Source: Spinacia oleracea
Taxonomy: Eukaryota; Streptophyta; Magnoliopsida; Caryophyllales; Amaranthaceae
Length of the DNA: 64,000 nucleotides
Direction: 5' to 3'
Assembly: GCF_020520425.1 (NCBI RefSeq)
Contig: NC_079487.1
Coordinates: 104,194,141 to 104,258,140, forward strand
Shown: piece by piece, positions 47,633 to 64,000 of the stretch
Position numbering within the stretch: position 1 is the first letter of the stretch
Layout: each line of letters opens with the position of its first letter
Notes under the pieces: generated by a model
What the model saw: only the letters and a program-made list of their open reading frames with translations
Told to the model about the DNA's origin: nothing
The model's database searches: none
Program-made: the position numbers and the translations under genes

Positions 47633-47850
47633 TCAAGTGCGGGCTCATTTTCAATTTTGGCAGCACCAAATATGTCAAGTGCGGGCTCATTTTCAATATT
47701 GGCAGTACTAAATTTGTCAAGTGCGGGCTCATTTTCAAAATTGGCAGCACCAAATATATCAAGTGCGGGCTCATTTTCAAAATTGGCAGCACAAAATATG
47801 TCAAGTGCGGGCTCATTTTCCAAATTGGCAGCACTTGAAACATCAAGTGC
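47633..47850. repeat. Right subterminal repeat array of the CACTA element
   Basis: Five near-identical tandem units of about 42 bp (TCAAGTGCGGGCTCATTTTC, then a-a-t/a-TTGGCAGCAC and a short spacer). Further half-units in mixed orientation follow to about 47965. The spacing is regular, but the units are contiguous and this is not a CRISPR array. Confidence 0.9.
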
Positions 47851-48850
47851 TGCCAATATTTTGGCAGCACTTTATATTGGCAGCACTTGAGAAACATCAA
47901 GTGCGGGCAGGCCATGTGCTGCACATGTAAAAGCCCGCACTAAACCCCTTAAAATGAGCCCGCACTTGAGGTTTTTTCCTCTAGTGCAAAGTGGTATCTA
48001 GAAGCTTATGGTTTTGCTTCAATAATTTTTAGGCGCCTAAACTAGCTAATTACCTAAAACGAATTTCCTAGAATTGAGCTCATACTCATTATATCATTCA
48101 AAAATGCGTACTTTTTTTGGGGGGGACCAAATTCATTTTATTTTGTTTGAAAATATATTAATATTTCTTATTTAAGTTTGAAATTAACTTATTTATTCGA
48201 AACTTTTCGTTTATGTGAATTACGTACGTTTTTTTTCTTTTTGAATTTAAATTAAATATATTCAATTTATTCGTTTAATAAAAAATTCTTTTCTTATTAA
48301 TCGTTCTTGTTTTATTCCTTAAGTGTCTCAATGTTTTACTTATTTTATTTCGAGAGATGGTTAATATAGGAAAGGACATATAGGATAGAATTATATGTAC
48401 ATTAGTAGTTAATTGCTAGCATAAGAAGTTAATTGCTATGTGCATGTGTTAAATGTTTAAGTGTTGCATTTAAATGTGCATAGAAATTGTTTGATTCCAT
48501 CAAACTTATTGTTTTATTGAATTCTGATTATGCTTTGGTTGGGAAATCAGTAAGACCTTGAGCTGTCTCTTTCAGGAATAAAATGTTTCTTTCCAAGTAC
48601 ACCAACATAGGATCCCTTGAGAAGATCGACGAAGAGACCGCACGTCTTTTTGTGAAGAAAGTTGTGTTTGTATGTGAGTATTTTGCTAAGATACAAAACC
48701 AACCCACCATAATGAGAGAAGACACCATAACATCCACTATTATTAATTGGTTACCTAACAAAATACCATACCTAGAGCTCAAAGATAGGTTTAAAGATAT
48801 GCATTTTGAGAATGGAACACCAAATTTGGCCAAGTAACAATTGTGCATTT

Positions 48851-49131
<281 letters not shown>

Positions 49132-49311
49132 TAATAAATCATGTTTTAAACAAATCATTGTCATATGGTTGGGAATATTGTGATATTGAAGTATATTCGG
49201 TATAATTCTTTTAGTCAATTATCTTGATGTATTGAGTATATTCAAGAATGTTAATTTAGTACCCAGTAGTATGTTTAAATTAAGAAATTTACCGCCATCA
49301 ATATAAATATA

Positions 49312-49915
<604 letters not shown>

Positions 49916-50366
49916 TTTTGTATTATAATAGATTATCACGTACTATACGTAATTAGAAGGTTTTACGTGTTTTTTTTTTATGAAATATGATACTCCGTAG
50001 TTATTTTATTGTAGGACGATTGTCAGATTTATAGCTACAGTGTCTTGACGAATGGATAATTTATTGAGCGTTCAAAATCTTATCTTTAGCTTTTACCACT
50101 TTTAAAAAAACTTAATTATTATAGTTAAAATGTTTAAATTTCACTCCGTATGCACTAGGATTCTATATATTACAACTATTAAAACTTAATATTTTGGGAA
50201 GGGTGTCAAATGTCAGATTCTGAACAATATATCTTAATGTTAAATGGTGTGTATAAAGATCTCAAATTTATTGTTAACCGGTGATGAATCAGTTATATTT
50301 GTTAAATGACAATTTATTTTATACTATTTGTTAAATGACAACAGTTAATTGACAACAGTTAATTGT

Positions 50367-50565
50367 TAATAATTAATAATTAATAATTAATAATTAATAA
50401 TTAATAATTAATAATTAATAATTAATAATTAATAATTAATAATTAATAATTAATAATTAATAATTAATAATTAATAATTAATAATTAATAATTAATAATT
50501 AATAATTAATAATTAATAATTAATAATTAATAATTAATAATTAATAATTAATAATTAATAATTAT
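50367..50565. repeat. Heptanucleotide (TTAATAA)n tandem array, about 28 copies
   Basis: The unit AATTAAT/TTAATAA repeats without visible interruption over about 200 bp. It ends in a partly inverted form (attattaattattaatcattgattatt). Confidence 0.97.
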
Positions 50566-52056
50566 TAATTATTAATCATTGATTATTACTCCGCAATTAT
50601 TAATTAAAATAATAATTTATTAATACTATTGAAAAAATTAATTTATTTTTAATGTATATTTATTTATTTGTAATTACGTTTTACTCCGTACACAATACAC
50701 AGTATGTATTGAAAAATGAATAAAAGACATTAAATGTCCTTAAATGTCATTTTACATAGCTACAGCCAACAGCCAACAACTGATTTTACCAAACACATTT
50801 GTAACCAATCCATAGTCAAACAGCCAACAAAAGCAGCCAACTTGAACAGCCGGTCAAACCAGCCAAGTAAAACAGCCGACAGCCAACAGCCAACAGCCAA
50901 TTGTCAAACAGGGCCTATGTATGTTAAACCTAGAATAACAGTCAAAGTGTCAAACGCCATTTAAAAGTTTAGGTCAAACGTATAAATGGTAAGATCAGGG
51001 TTAGTGCATAAGGTAAATAGATTATACGATAGTTATACGTACTATATGGCTGTTATAAGCCGTATAAATTTCAAATACTTTTTCCTGATATATGCGATGT
51101 ATGTTTGAATTAGATTATGTGTAGAATTTGATTATGTATACATATATATAAAATCCTCTATACAGGTTAGTAAAAATATTGATGAATTTTTTAATTCTTT
51201 ATGTATTTTTCCATATTAGTTTTTGTTACCATAAAATACAGCAAGTTCTTTTGAAGGGGAAAGAAACTTACCGTATTTTATGGTAATAAAAAATATAGTA
51301 GGTTACCAAAAAATACAGTAAGTTGAACATATATTACGTGATATTATTGTGTTGTAAAATATTTGTTGCTTAATTTTATTTTTTTAAACTTTATTTTTAA
51401 TATTAAATAAGAGGCCAATCATTGAATGACAAATGTCATCACCACATTGATTTGCTCTCTTTTAGTATATTACTATATAGATTATTATATAGATAGATTG
51501 GTTTACCATTAATTCAATACAAATGTGCTAAAATAAAGACACACATCTAATATATAGTTTGTACATCTAACCAGTCACCAGTCTAGTGTTCAATTCGTTT
51601 TTAATGTGAATATGTCACACCATCTATTAAAAATATAGCTTATTGTTAAAGTTATACAAAATTTTAGTTTGCAAAAAATAAATAAATTATGCAAAATTTA
51701 CTAATACCAATTCTTAATACACAAAAGTCAAAATCTCATAAAAATTTGACCAATTTCAAACACCCAAAATGAGAATTTTCCCATAAAAATTGAGTAGAAA
51801 AGTTGATGCAAAATATCTTGGGTGGTGGTGACGTCCTCTTACCTTAACATTTCGTTATTAGATCGCTCCTTTATTTTCCTTTTCTCCGCTTTGCTTCGAT
51901 CTGGTAATTTTCCCCCATTTCTGTTTTTCTCTAAAATTTGACCCTTTAAATAAAATTGCATGATTTCATGATAAATTTCTTCTTCCAATTAATTTTCTAG
52001 GGTTCTTCGTTCTCGTCAATTGAATTTTTGTCCAGCGGTTGAACAAGATCAAATCA

Positions 52057-56762
<4,706 letters not shown>

Positions 56763-58174
56763 GCTAATTAGCGGATTTTTGGCAGAGGATTTCAAGGAGT
56801 TTGCCCGGGAAAACTATTTCTGATGCAGTGTCCACGGGTGCGCTTGTAGCTCTCCTAATCATTAATTTCTGCTATCATTTCCAGTGTGAATGGTAGTTTA
56901 CTTGTATGCCAAATTTATATTGATATCTTTATCTCTTTACTATGTTGTTCACTCTTCAGACCTCACTGAGAGAACTTCTGCTTAATTCATGTAGAAAGTA
57001 AAAGCCCACTCGTTTTTAAACATTTTGGAAACTAACGATGGATCCATTTTGTGTTTATGGATCCGTTTAAGGCGTTGTTCTTGTAAATTTACTTTAAAGC
57101 AGTACTAGTCTTTTCTGAATGGTGATGTTTTTAGCGGTTAAACAGAAAGTTTTTGTAATTCATTTTTATGCATCTTCATTTGTCATTCTTTTCAGCAAAA
57201 ACCTTAACCTAAACTCTAAAAGAGGGGTAACCCCGTGCAAAACATAAACGCATATAAACTGCATAAACTGTTCTTCTTAGATCTTAGTAATTTGGAAGTG
57301 ATCAGAAATATCTTTACCATTTATTTTTAGAAACACACCGTTCTCTACATAAGTAAAACTATGGGTAACTCAGAAACTATCTGAATTGAATACTATGTAG
57401 AGTTACCCTCACTCGATCCAAAACTATATGAATCCAAGGCTATCCTGATTTGAACCCTAACTGCAAATCAACCTGAAAACGACCTGAAATTGAGGCTCGT
57501 CCAATCAAAACTCATTGATCCAAGCATAACTCGTATCCATAGTAAAATGGTCGAAATTGTATCCGAATCAGACAAAACCAAATCAAACTGGTACAAGCCT
57601 TTCTTAAACCTGAACCGGTTCAAAATTGATCATAATCGAAATAGAATTAAACCCAAAAAGATAAATGAGCGGACTCACTTTAATTCAAAACAACCCGGAC
57701 CGACATAGAACAACCTAACTAGAAAGAAAAACTCGACATTACCCGATTTTGACGTGACCCAGCTTCCGCAATCTATCCAAACCAAGATCCAGACTGGTGA
57801 CCTGATTTGACCCAGTTATGTTTGGCCCTAAAGATGGGTTACTTTCACAAATCTTCCAAATTAAAATGTTGTTTTAGTGAGTGAGTATAAATTTGAGTCA
57901 ATGTTGTCCAATCAAGAGGGGCAGTAAGTGCAGTATTATTGGTTCTGCAGATAAGGAAAGCCATTCAGTTTCATCTTAGAAGATTAAAGGGTTGTTGATA
58001 AAGACCACTAATAATTTCATTTCACTTTAAGCTTATCTTAAAGAAAGAAAAAGCAGTAACCAAAACTCCTAACTTATTCACTCCTACTTTTTTCATCTTC
58101 CGCCCCTTCAAAATTACCCATATTTAAACTCTTACTTTAAGATCTGGACAAATTTTTGTACTGTACATATAAAT

Positions 58175-58324
58175 AGGTGAAGTCGTGAATACGATAAGAG
58201 CGATAAAGAGAGCATTAGTGGAATTTTGCGAAAATTGACTAAAGAAAACAGGTGAAGTCGTGAATACGATAAGAGCGATAAAGAGAGCATTAGTGGGATT
58301 TTGCGAAAATTGACTAAAGAAATA
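58175..58324. repeat. 75-bp tandem duplication
   Basis: The segment beginning AGGTGAAGTCGTGAATACG at 58175 recurs 75 bp later, with only one or two differences (such as 'gtggaat' versus 'gtgggat'). This indicates a recent local duplication. Confidence 0.9.
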
Positions 58325-59088
58325 CGACGAGAAAAACTCAAAGTGACACTTCAAGTACATACTTTGTTGTAAATAGCGTATGAGATTTTTTTTAAGGACA
58401 GACAGGATATATAACCAAGAAAATTAATTTAATGATGATGTATGTGAGGACGTGAGGTTTATGGTCCTTACACCATCATTTTAAGGAGCTCAAAGAGTCT
58501 TTGGTAAAGGTTAGTTACTTAGAGATAAGGAGCCATGCAATTATGCAAAAACATTTTCCATACTTCAAGTCTAGAAAGAGGCAAGGAAAAAATGCATATT
58601 ATTTCACTTTTATGTATATTAAAAGTTAAATTATCGTGAGACGGGTTACGCGTATAATAAGTGTTAAAAGTGAACCCCATAGATAAAATTTGTTGTCCCA
58701 CATGCATGATGTCTAGGGGACGAAAGTTGATCATTAATGATCAATTTATCACACAAATTCAATTAATAACTTTTTATTACGGAGTATTTATTTTGAGAGA
58801 AAGATTTAGTGCTTTTCATAAAAGAGGGCCGTAATTAATGAAAAATTTCGTCCTTCACTCATTGTAAAAGACATTTGCGACGGTTGTTCCCATTTTTATT
58901 TGGTTGTTAGCTCCGTCGCAAAAGATTTTTGCGACGGGATTTTTGACCCGTCGTTATTAGATTTTCATTAAAGATACAAACTCTTGTAGCATACGATTTG
59001 TGTGTGTCCCTCTCAATTTAAGATGTAGATTACATGGTTGAGGTTATTGTTACCATTTAATTCATTAGATACTAATTAAGTTTATTAA

Positions 59089-59448
59089 CTCCCTCCGAAT
59101 CTAAATGTTATTCCCGTTTTCTTTTTTAGTGTCCCAAAATAATCTTCCCATTTCTTTTATTTCCTTTTTAATCTCTTCCTTGTAATTTTAACTTTGTAAT
59201 TCTATTGGTTTATCAATAAAAAACCTTGTAGTCTCATTGGTTGATTTAAGTTTGGATGGATTAATGAGTTGGCATTTTTATTCCTTAAATTCTATTGGTT
59301 CAACTATTTTGTTTTCTTGTGAAAATGGAATCAAAAAGCAACAATTTCCCATTAAACTACATTAATAATAGTTAATCTTATAATGTTTCTTTTTCCTTAA
59401 TAACCGCGTAAAATGACAAACGGGAATAACATTTAGGTTCGGAAGGAG
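59089..59448. mobile_element. Stowaway-like MITE upstream of the WAT1-like gene
   Basis: Left end CTCCCTCCGAATCTAAATGT and right end (reverse strand) CTCCTTCCGAACCTAAATGT are inverted copies extending about 33 bp (through ATTCCCGTTT). TA flanks the right side; the left flank reads TAA. It spans 360 bp and is non-coding. Confidence 0.75.
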
Positions 59449-60108
59449 TACATGCTCTGCATAGATTTTACTCATAGATTCTCCACTTCTTTTTTCCAAA
59501 AGGAGTCATCAGGTTTTGCTTGACGCACCAAACTAAATCAATTCTACATGATAAGTCGACAACACATACACAATTTACTAATAATTGCCAGACCATATCA
59601 TACCACCTCTTAATTTCCTACTCAACAACGCATACTATTACATATGACATGACAATTAAAAAGTACAGATACTCCGATAAAAGACTAGTAATTAATTAGT
59701 TATACAATATTTGAAATACGGGGTAATACCAATATTTGGATGCGTTGATTTTATGACCTACCTATAGCTAATGCAACCAACCTCATACTCATAGTAGAAA
59801 ATTGGATGCAAAGAATAGAAAGAGATGATCCAAATCTATAATTGGAAATCCACCTAAGGGTAGCATTAATTGTACTTGCTAACCTTAATAATGCAATGGA
59901 AAATGGAATCTTATAATTTAATGGTTTATTTGCGTTATTGTTGGTGAGTGGAGCAGCCAATAAGCAATCGAGAGTACTACATAAAGCAAAATATTTGAGA
60001 GGTTCGAGGCAAATTTTTTATTTTTTATTATATTATTTATTATATACTACGTATTTTTTAATAGGAAAAGTGATTTAACGTAACCAAAAATATTACAGAA
60101 ATTCCACT

Positions 60109-60116
60109 ATATATAC
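60109..60116 (+). promoter_or_regulatory. Probable TATA box of the WAT1-like gene
   Basis: TATATATA in the context ccacTATATATAcat lies about 60 bp before the start codon, a short but workable distance for a plant core promoter with a brief leader. Inferred from position and composition only. Confidence 0.4.
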
Positions 60117-60174
60117 ATATATATAGTAAGTAAGTTGTTTTGTAACAATAAGCTGCAAAATTGAAACAAAGAAA

Positions 60175-62774
60175 ATGGAGGCTACTCGGAGTTTATACAA
60201 TAAAGCAAAGCCATTTTTGGCTGTAATATTTCTCCAATTTGGTCTTGCAGGAATGGATATCCTCTCCAAGGTTGCACTTAACCGTGGAATGAGCAACTAC
60301 GTTCTTGTCGTCTATCGTCACGCCGTTGCTACTGTTGTTATCGCCCCGTTTGCTCTTGTTTTCGACAAGTACATGTCTATACCGAATCCTGTTTTTTCAA
60401 TCTTTTTTAACATGATCGAGATGTTACAAAATTATATAGAGTCTTTTTTCATGGAGTTTGTTAAAATATAAAAATGTTACTTTATTTGTTTACATAGTAC
60501 GGAGTACTGACAAACAAATGAAATTTGTGCAGGAAAGTGAGGCCAAAGATGACATTATCAATTTTTATCAAGTTATTGCTACTAGGTCTACTTGAGTACG
60601 TAACAATTCTTTCATGGAACACAACCACGTAGATTTTACACTTGTGACAATTTGTGTTTACAAATTACAATAAAACTTGACATTAAGTATTTCAAATTTG
60701 CAGGCCAGTAATAGACCAAAACTTGTATTATATGGGAATGAAGTACACATCAGCAACATTTGCAGCGACGATGGTGAACATTCTTCCAGGAATAACGTTT
60801 CTAATGGCATGGATAATGAGGTATATACGTACACTCGTTTAAAATGAACAATTAATACACATGTCAGAGTGTCGAGGATGTTAATTAACTCTTTAATTAC
60901 GCGTACGACGGATAATTATAATAAACAGGCTTGAAGTGGTGAAGTGTAGAAGCATTCGTAGTCAAGCAAAGATAGTAGGAACAATAGCAACAATAGGTGG
61001 GGCGATGATGATGACACTAATAAAAGGACCAGTTATTACATCTTGGTCATCGAACAATGATAATGGACATGGTGATGGGATTAAACAACTTGATATTAGT
61101 GTTCATGACGCTATTAAAGGTTCCATTATGATCACTATTGGTTGCTTTAGTTGGGCTGCTTTTGTCATTCTTCAGGTACGTATACGATATATCTAGCTTA
61201 ATTGTCTACATTTTTGGATTTCCTACTCCCAACCCTGTTCCTGAATACTTACATCAGTTTGACTAACACACTTGTCAATATACTAGTTTGACGGTAATGG
61301 TATTAAGTACATATCAGTTAAAACTTAAAAAAATTGATATTTGAAAAATGTACACAATAACATTTGAATTTTATATATTACTCAATAGTAAGAAATTTTG
61401 GTCTAAATTAATGTATGAATAGTGCAAAAGTTAATCTGTTCAAGTATTCAACAACTGAGGGAGTAGTGAGTAATTCTATACTTTGCACTTTCTTCATTTA
61501 TGTAACTAATTACAAACAATAAAAACTAATTATGAAAACCTTGTCCAGTATCATTTTTTGTTTATTAGAAAACTAAAATAAAAATATGAAAACCATAAAA
61601 TGTAGTTTTTTTGTTTAAGGTTTTTAAAATCAACACGATTACCGTAAAATCTAAATCATATGACTTTCAAAATAAAAAATCTGACAGTTTTAACACTTTT
61701 TTTTTTTTTTTTTTTGTCTTTTTTGTTGATGTAGGCTATAACTTTGAGGACGTACCCGGTGGAGCTATCTCTTACGGCATGGATATGTTTGCTAGGGACA
61801 CTAGAGGGTACGGCAGTTGCCCTAGTTATGGAGAAGGGAAGATCCTCTGTTTGGGCAATTGGTTGGGATGCCAATTTATTGGCTGCTGTCTATAGTGTAT
61901 GTTTCTCCTATCCGCCTTAAAAAAAACAATATTTAATTTATTTACTCCGTATATAATTCTAAACTGATATTGGTTGAACATATATAACGTAGTTATTATA
62001 GAGGATAAAATATCATATGAGATAGAATATTTTAACAAACTTTGTGTTGAATATGTTTTTAATTAAGTCGAGAGAACTATAGACATTTAAATATAAGTAT
62101 TGTTTTGCACAAAGAGTTTCTTTTAAAATGCAAACTGCATGAACTAATTTAAACAAACAAGTTTAGCTAGAGAACAAAAATGGTATTCTTGTGTCATCAA
62201 CTAAAATATAACATCATGTAACGAAATACGGTTGGAAATTAATGGTTTGGAAAATATCCGGTGTTATATCAATCACATTACTAACGTGATATTATTTTCT
62301 TAATATTAAGCCGTATAAAAAATTCTCATGAACGTAGTATGCATTATTTATGACGTTAGATAGAAAGGAAGAAAAAAAAAAACTAATACAATAAATGTTG
62401 TTTAATTAACTTATGCGGCGTTATGTTGCTTTTTAGAATTTTTATTCTGTTAGGTCACATTTTTTCCCATTTATTTAAGTGTAGGTAATGGATAGCGCGC
62501 GTACTTCACATGATAATTAGCGAATAACATGATTAATTATATTGTGTTCACGTTTTATTATTATAGGGTACATTAGCGAATGACATGAGTAACTTATGTA
62601 ATGTTCATGTTGATTATTGTAGGGTATATTTTGTTCAGGATTATTGTATTTTATTCAAGGAGTTGTAATGAAAGTAAGAGGCCCCGTTTTCGTCACAGCT
62701 TTCAGTCCTCTGTGCATGGTTATCGTAGCTATTTTGAGTGCAATTTTTATGGCAGAAAAGACCTATCTTGGAAG
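60175..62774 (+). CDS. WAT1-related/UMAMIT-type transporter (nodulin MtN21 family), 3' end outside window
   Basis: Six exons are visible: 60175-60368, 60533-60595, 60704-60820, 60929-61175, 61735-61896, 62623-62774, phases consistent, 311 codons plus two bases. The last donor (GGAAG/GTAATC) has no acceptor with family-like sequence before 64000. The final exon, typically 50-80 residues with the last helix, must therefore lie beyond the window. Family marks are KPFLAVIFLQFGLAGMDILS, NRGMSNYVLVVYRHAVATVV, PVIDQNLYYMGMKYTSATFA, NILPGITFLMAW, then the central loop, FSWAAFVILQ, TAWICLLGTLEGTAVAL, YFIQGVVMKVRGPVFVTAFS and PLCMVIVAILSAIF. About nine hydrophobic helices are present of the expected ten, in two EamA repeats. 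Members export amino acids or auxin across the plasma or vacuolar membrane; substrate cannot be read from sequence. The start follows 'aaagaaaATGGAG'. Confidence 0.92.
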
Positions 62775-64000
62775 GTAATCTTCTTAATTCTCACTATATT
62801 AATAATTTACTCTTACTTTTTACGCCAATAAAAAGTTTAAAGTTTAGCCTGTAAAAAGGTGTTAAATACAAGTACACTTTTCAATGACAAGGTTGCCTTG
62901 TGTGAGAATTTTACGTTCCTTACATTTTTTTTCCAAAATTTGGTAAAAAAAATAAAAGTAATTATGTTAAAGAATATTTACAAGTTGAGATTAGTTATCC
63001 AATATTTTTTTTAAAATAGTAAAAAAATAAGAAGAATAATGAATTGAATAACATATTTCTTTTGAGTGCGTATAAGACACAAAAGCAATACAAATTATAA
63101 AAGGAGAAGACGGATATAATTGTACCCTTGAACTATTGTGTATAATGTGTTGACGGATATAACTATTAGACCAACACATTATTGATGATGAACAACATAT
63201 AAAAGAATAACACATTATTTATGTCATCGAGTTTACGTTTATTTTTTTAAAAAAAACAGAAAAATACAATAAAAGTTAGGATAGTCTTCTCTCAAGACTA
63301 TATCCTAACTTATCGAAAGATAAAAAATAAGAAAATTTACTATCTATATACTCGCTCCGTCCCGGAATACTCGACCCGGTTTGGCCGGCACAGAGTTTAA
63401 GGGATTTGAATTGACTTATTTAATTTAATAGGTAGTAGTTGATAGTGGGGTATTATTTTATTGTAGTTAGTGGGAGGTGGGTTAAGAGGTGGGGTTGGGG
63501 GAGAGTAGGGGTTGAATTTTTAATTATTTTTTGTGTGGAGTAGGGGGTAGGCGGGTTAATAGGGGTGGAGTGAGAAATGATATAATATTGTTAGAATATT
63601 TCCATTTTTAGAAACAGGTCAAGTATTAAGGGACGGCTCGATAAGGAAAACAGGTCAAGTATTCCGGGACGGAGGGAGTATGAGTCAATTTCTTGGTGTG
63701 TCTGTATACGATGATCAAGTTTCCGTTGAGGAAGCCTTGGCCCTTGCCCAACACACTATTTTTTAAATTTCTTTTTTTTCGTGTGACATAAAACACTCTA
63801 TTTTCATAAGTATCTTAACAACTCAATTTTCTTGCCAAGTGGACCCTAATTTGTGTGCTATTTTGTGTGGGCCATCTTGATTCTTGTGTATTGAGGTCAT
63901 TTCTTGTGGGGAACTAATAAGAAAATAGTTTGTTGTTCAATAAAGATTTTACTTTAATTTTTGTAATGTGACTCGATCATGAATTGACTAGGAAATGGGA
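62775..64000. other. Right-edge intron or flank of the WAT1-like gene with one MITE
   Basis: This is probably the last intron of the WAT1-like gene. It holds a MITE at 63351-63678 and otherwise AT-rich sequence; no exon was recognised up to the window end. Confidence 0.5.
63351..63678. mobile_element. Stowaway-like MITE near the right edge
   Basis: Ends CTCGCTCCGTCCCGGAATAC and (reverse strand) CTCCCTCCGTCCCGGAATAC are nearly identical and flanked by TA (63349-63350 and 63679-63680). The very high match between the ends suggests a young copy. A second partial end (aacaggtcaagtatt...gggacgg) is repeated just inside the right terminus. Confidence 0.85.

Larger units (their letters stand above)
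43780..47986. mobile_element. Non-autonomous CACTA (En/Spm) transposon carrying host gene fragments
   Basis: Ends CACTAGTAGAAAAA and (reverse strand) CACTAGAGGAAAAA are flanked by the 3-bp duplication CAA (43777-43779 and 47987-47989), the CACTA signature. Both subterminal zones carry many copies of a unit with AAGTGCGGGCTCATTTT and AATTGGCAGCAC: 43808-44010 at the left and 47633-47960 at the right. No transposase region was recognised in the 4.2 kb. The interior holds fragments of a STRUBBELIG-family kinase gene (about 44920-45710) and an LMBR1-domain gene (46370-46600), plus a Helitron (46721-47036). Confidence 0.88.
56763..60174. other. Intergenic stretch between RABE1 and the WAT1-like gene
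   Basis: 56763 to about 57000 is the likely RABE1 3' UTR. 57360-57790 is a low-complexity tract of short Asp/Arg/Pro-type codons (aacctg, gaaccg, acccg) without a gene. A 75-bp tandem duplication lies at 58175-58324. 58870-58960 has inverted GCGACGG motifs. A MITE lies at 59089-59448. 59450-60100 is AT-rich promoter-side DNA. Confidence 0.5.

Noticed and set aside
47591-47930. Regular 42-bp repeats that look like a CRISPR array
   Set aside because: The units are contiguous without unique spacers and are the subterminal repeats of the CACTA; the context is plant nuclear.

Overview
The window is nuclear DNA from a flowering plant, almost certainly a eudicot. Genes have many short exons with GT/AG introns, intergenic DNA is AT-rich, and plant transposon families are abundant. 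The recurring 'actccctccgt' ends of Stowaway-type MITEs and the retrotransposon types would fit a Caryophyllales species such as a spinach or beet relative, but the sequence alone does not settle the species. No prokaryotic, organellar or CRISPR sequence was seen.

Five host genes can be modelled with all exon phases agreeing. (1) A PCaP1/DREPP plasma-membrane cation-binding protein, + strand, 4852-6606, 4 exons, 220 aa. (2) A conserved but unnamed plant protein, - strand, 17761-15478, 5 exons, 296 aa. Its C-terminal half recalls a prokaryotic/phage family that may be related to single-strand-annealing proteins. (3) A large IDM1-like nuclear protein, - strand, 38048-20638, 18 coding exons, 831 aa, with two Tify/TPL-binding-type domains, two PHD fingers and a GNAT acetyltransferase. 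(4) A RABE1 (Rab8-type) small GTPase, + strand, 52057-56762, 8 exons, 217 aa. (5) A WAT1/UMAMIT-type transporter, + strand, from 60175, whose last exon lies beyond the right edge.

The rest is mainly mobile DNA. At the left edge lies the 3' end of a fossil Ty3/gypsy element of Tat type: an antisense accessory ORF followed by its 3' LTR. From 8.8 to 10 kb there is a decayed Copia fossil. From 10.5 to 14 kb there is a long inverted-repeat element whose left arm alone carries two later insertions. From 39.4 to 48 kb there is a nest: a long gypsy-type LTR holds a 1-kb foldback element, and at the junction between the LTR and the primer-binding site sits a 4.2-kb CACTA transposon with an exact CAA target duplication. 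The CACTA carries exon-intron fragments of two unrelated host genes, a STRUBBELIG-family LRR receptor kinase and an LMBR1-domain membrane protein, and contains a small Helitron. A 6-kb intron of the IDM1-like gene holds an RTE LINE inserted into the tail of an L1-type LINE. MITEs lie in introns or close flanks of four of the five host genes.

The host genes do not form a pathway. They act in membrane Ca2+/phosphoinositide signalling (PCaP1), chromatin regulation (IDM1-like), secretion (RABE1) and metabolite transport (WAT1). The best leads for something new are the possible single-strand-annealing-like plant gene and the gene-capturing CACTA.
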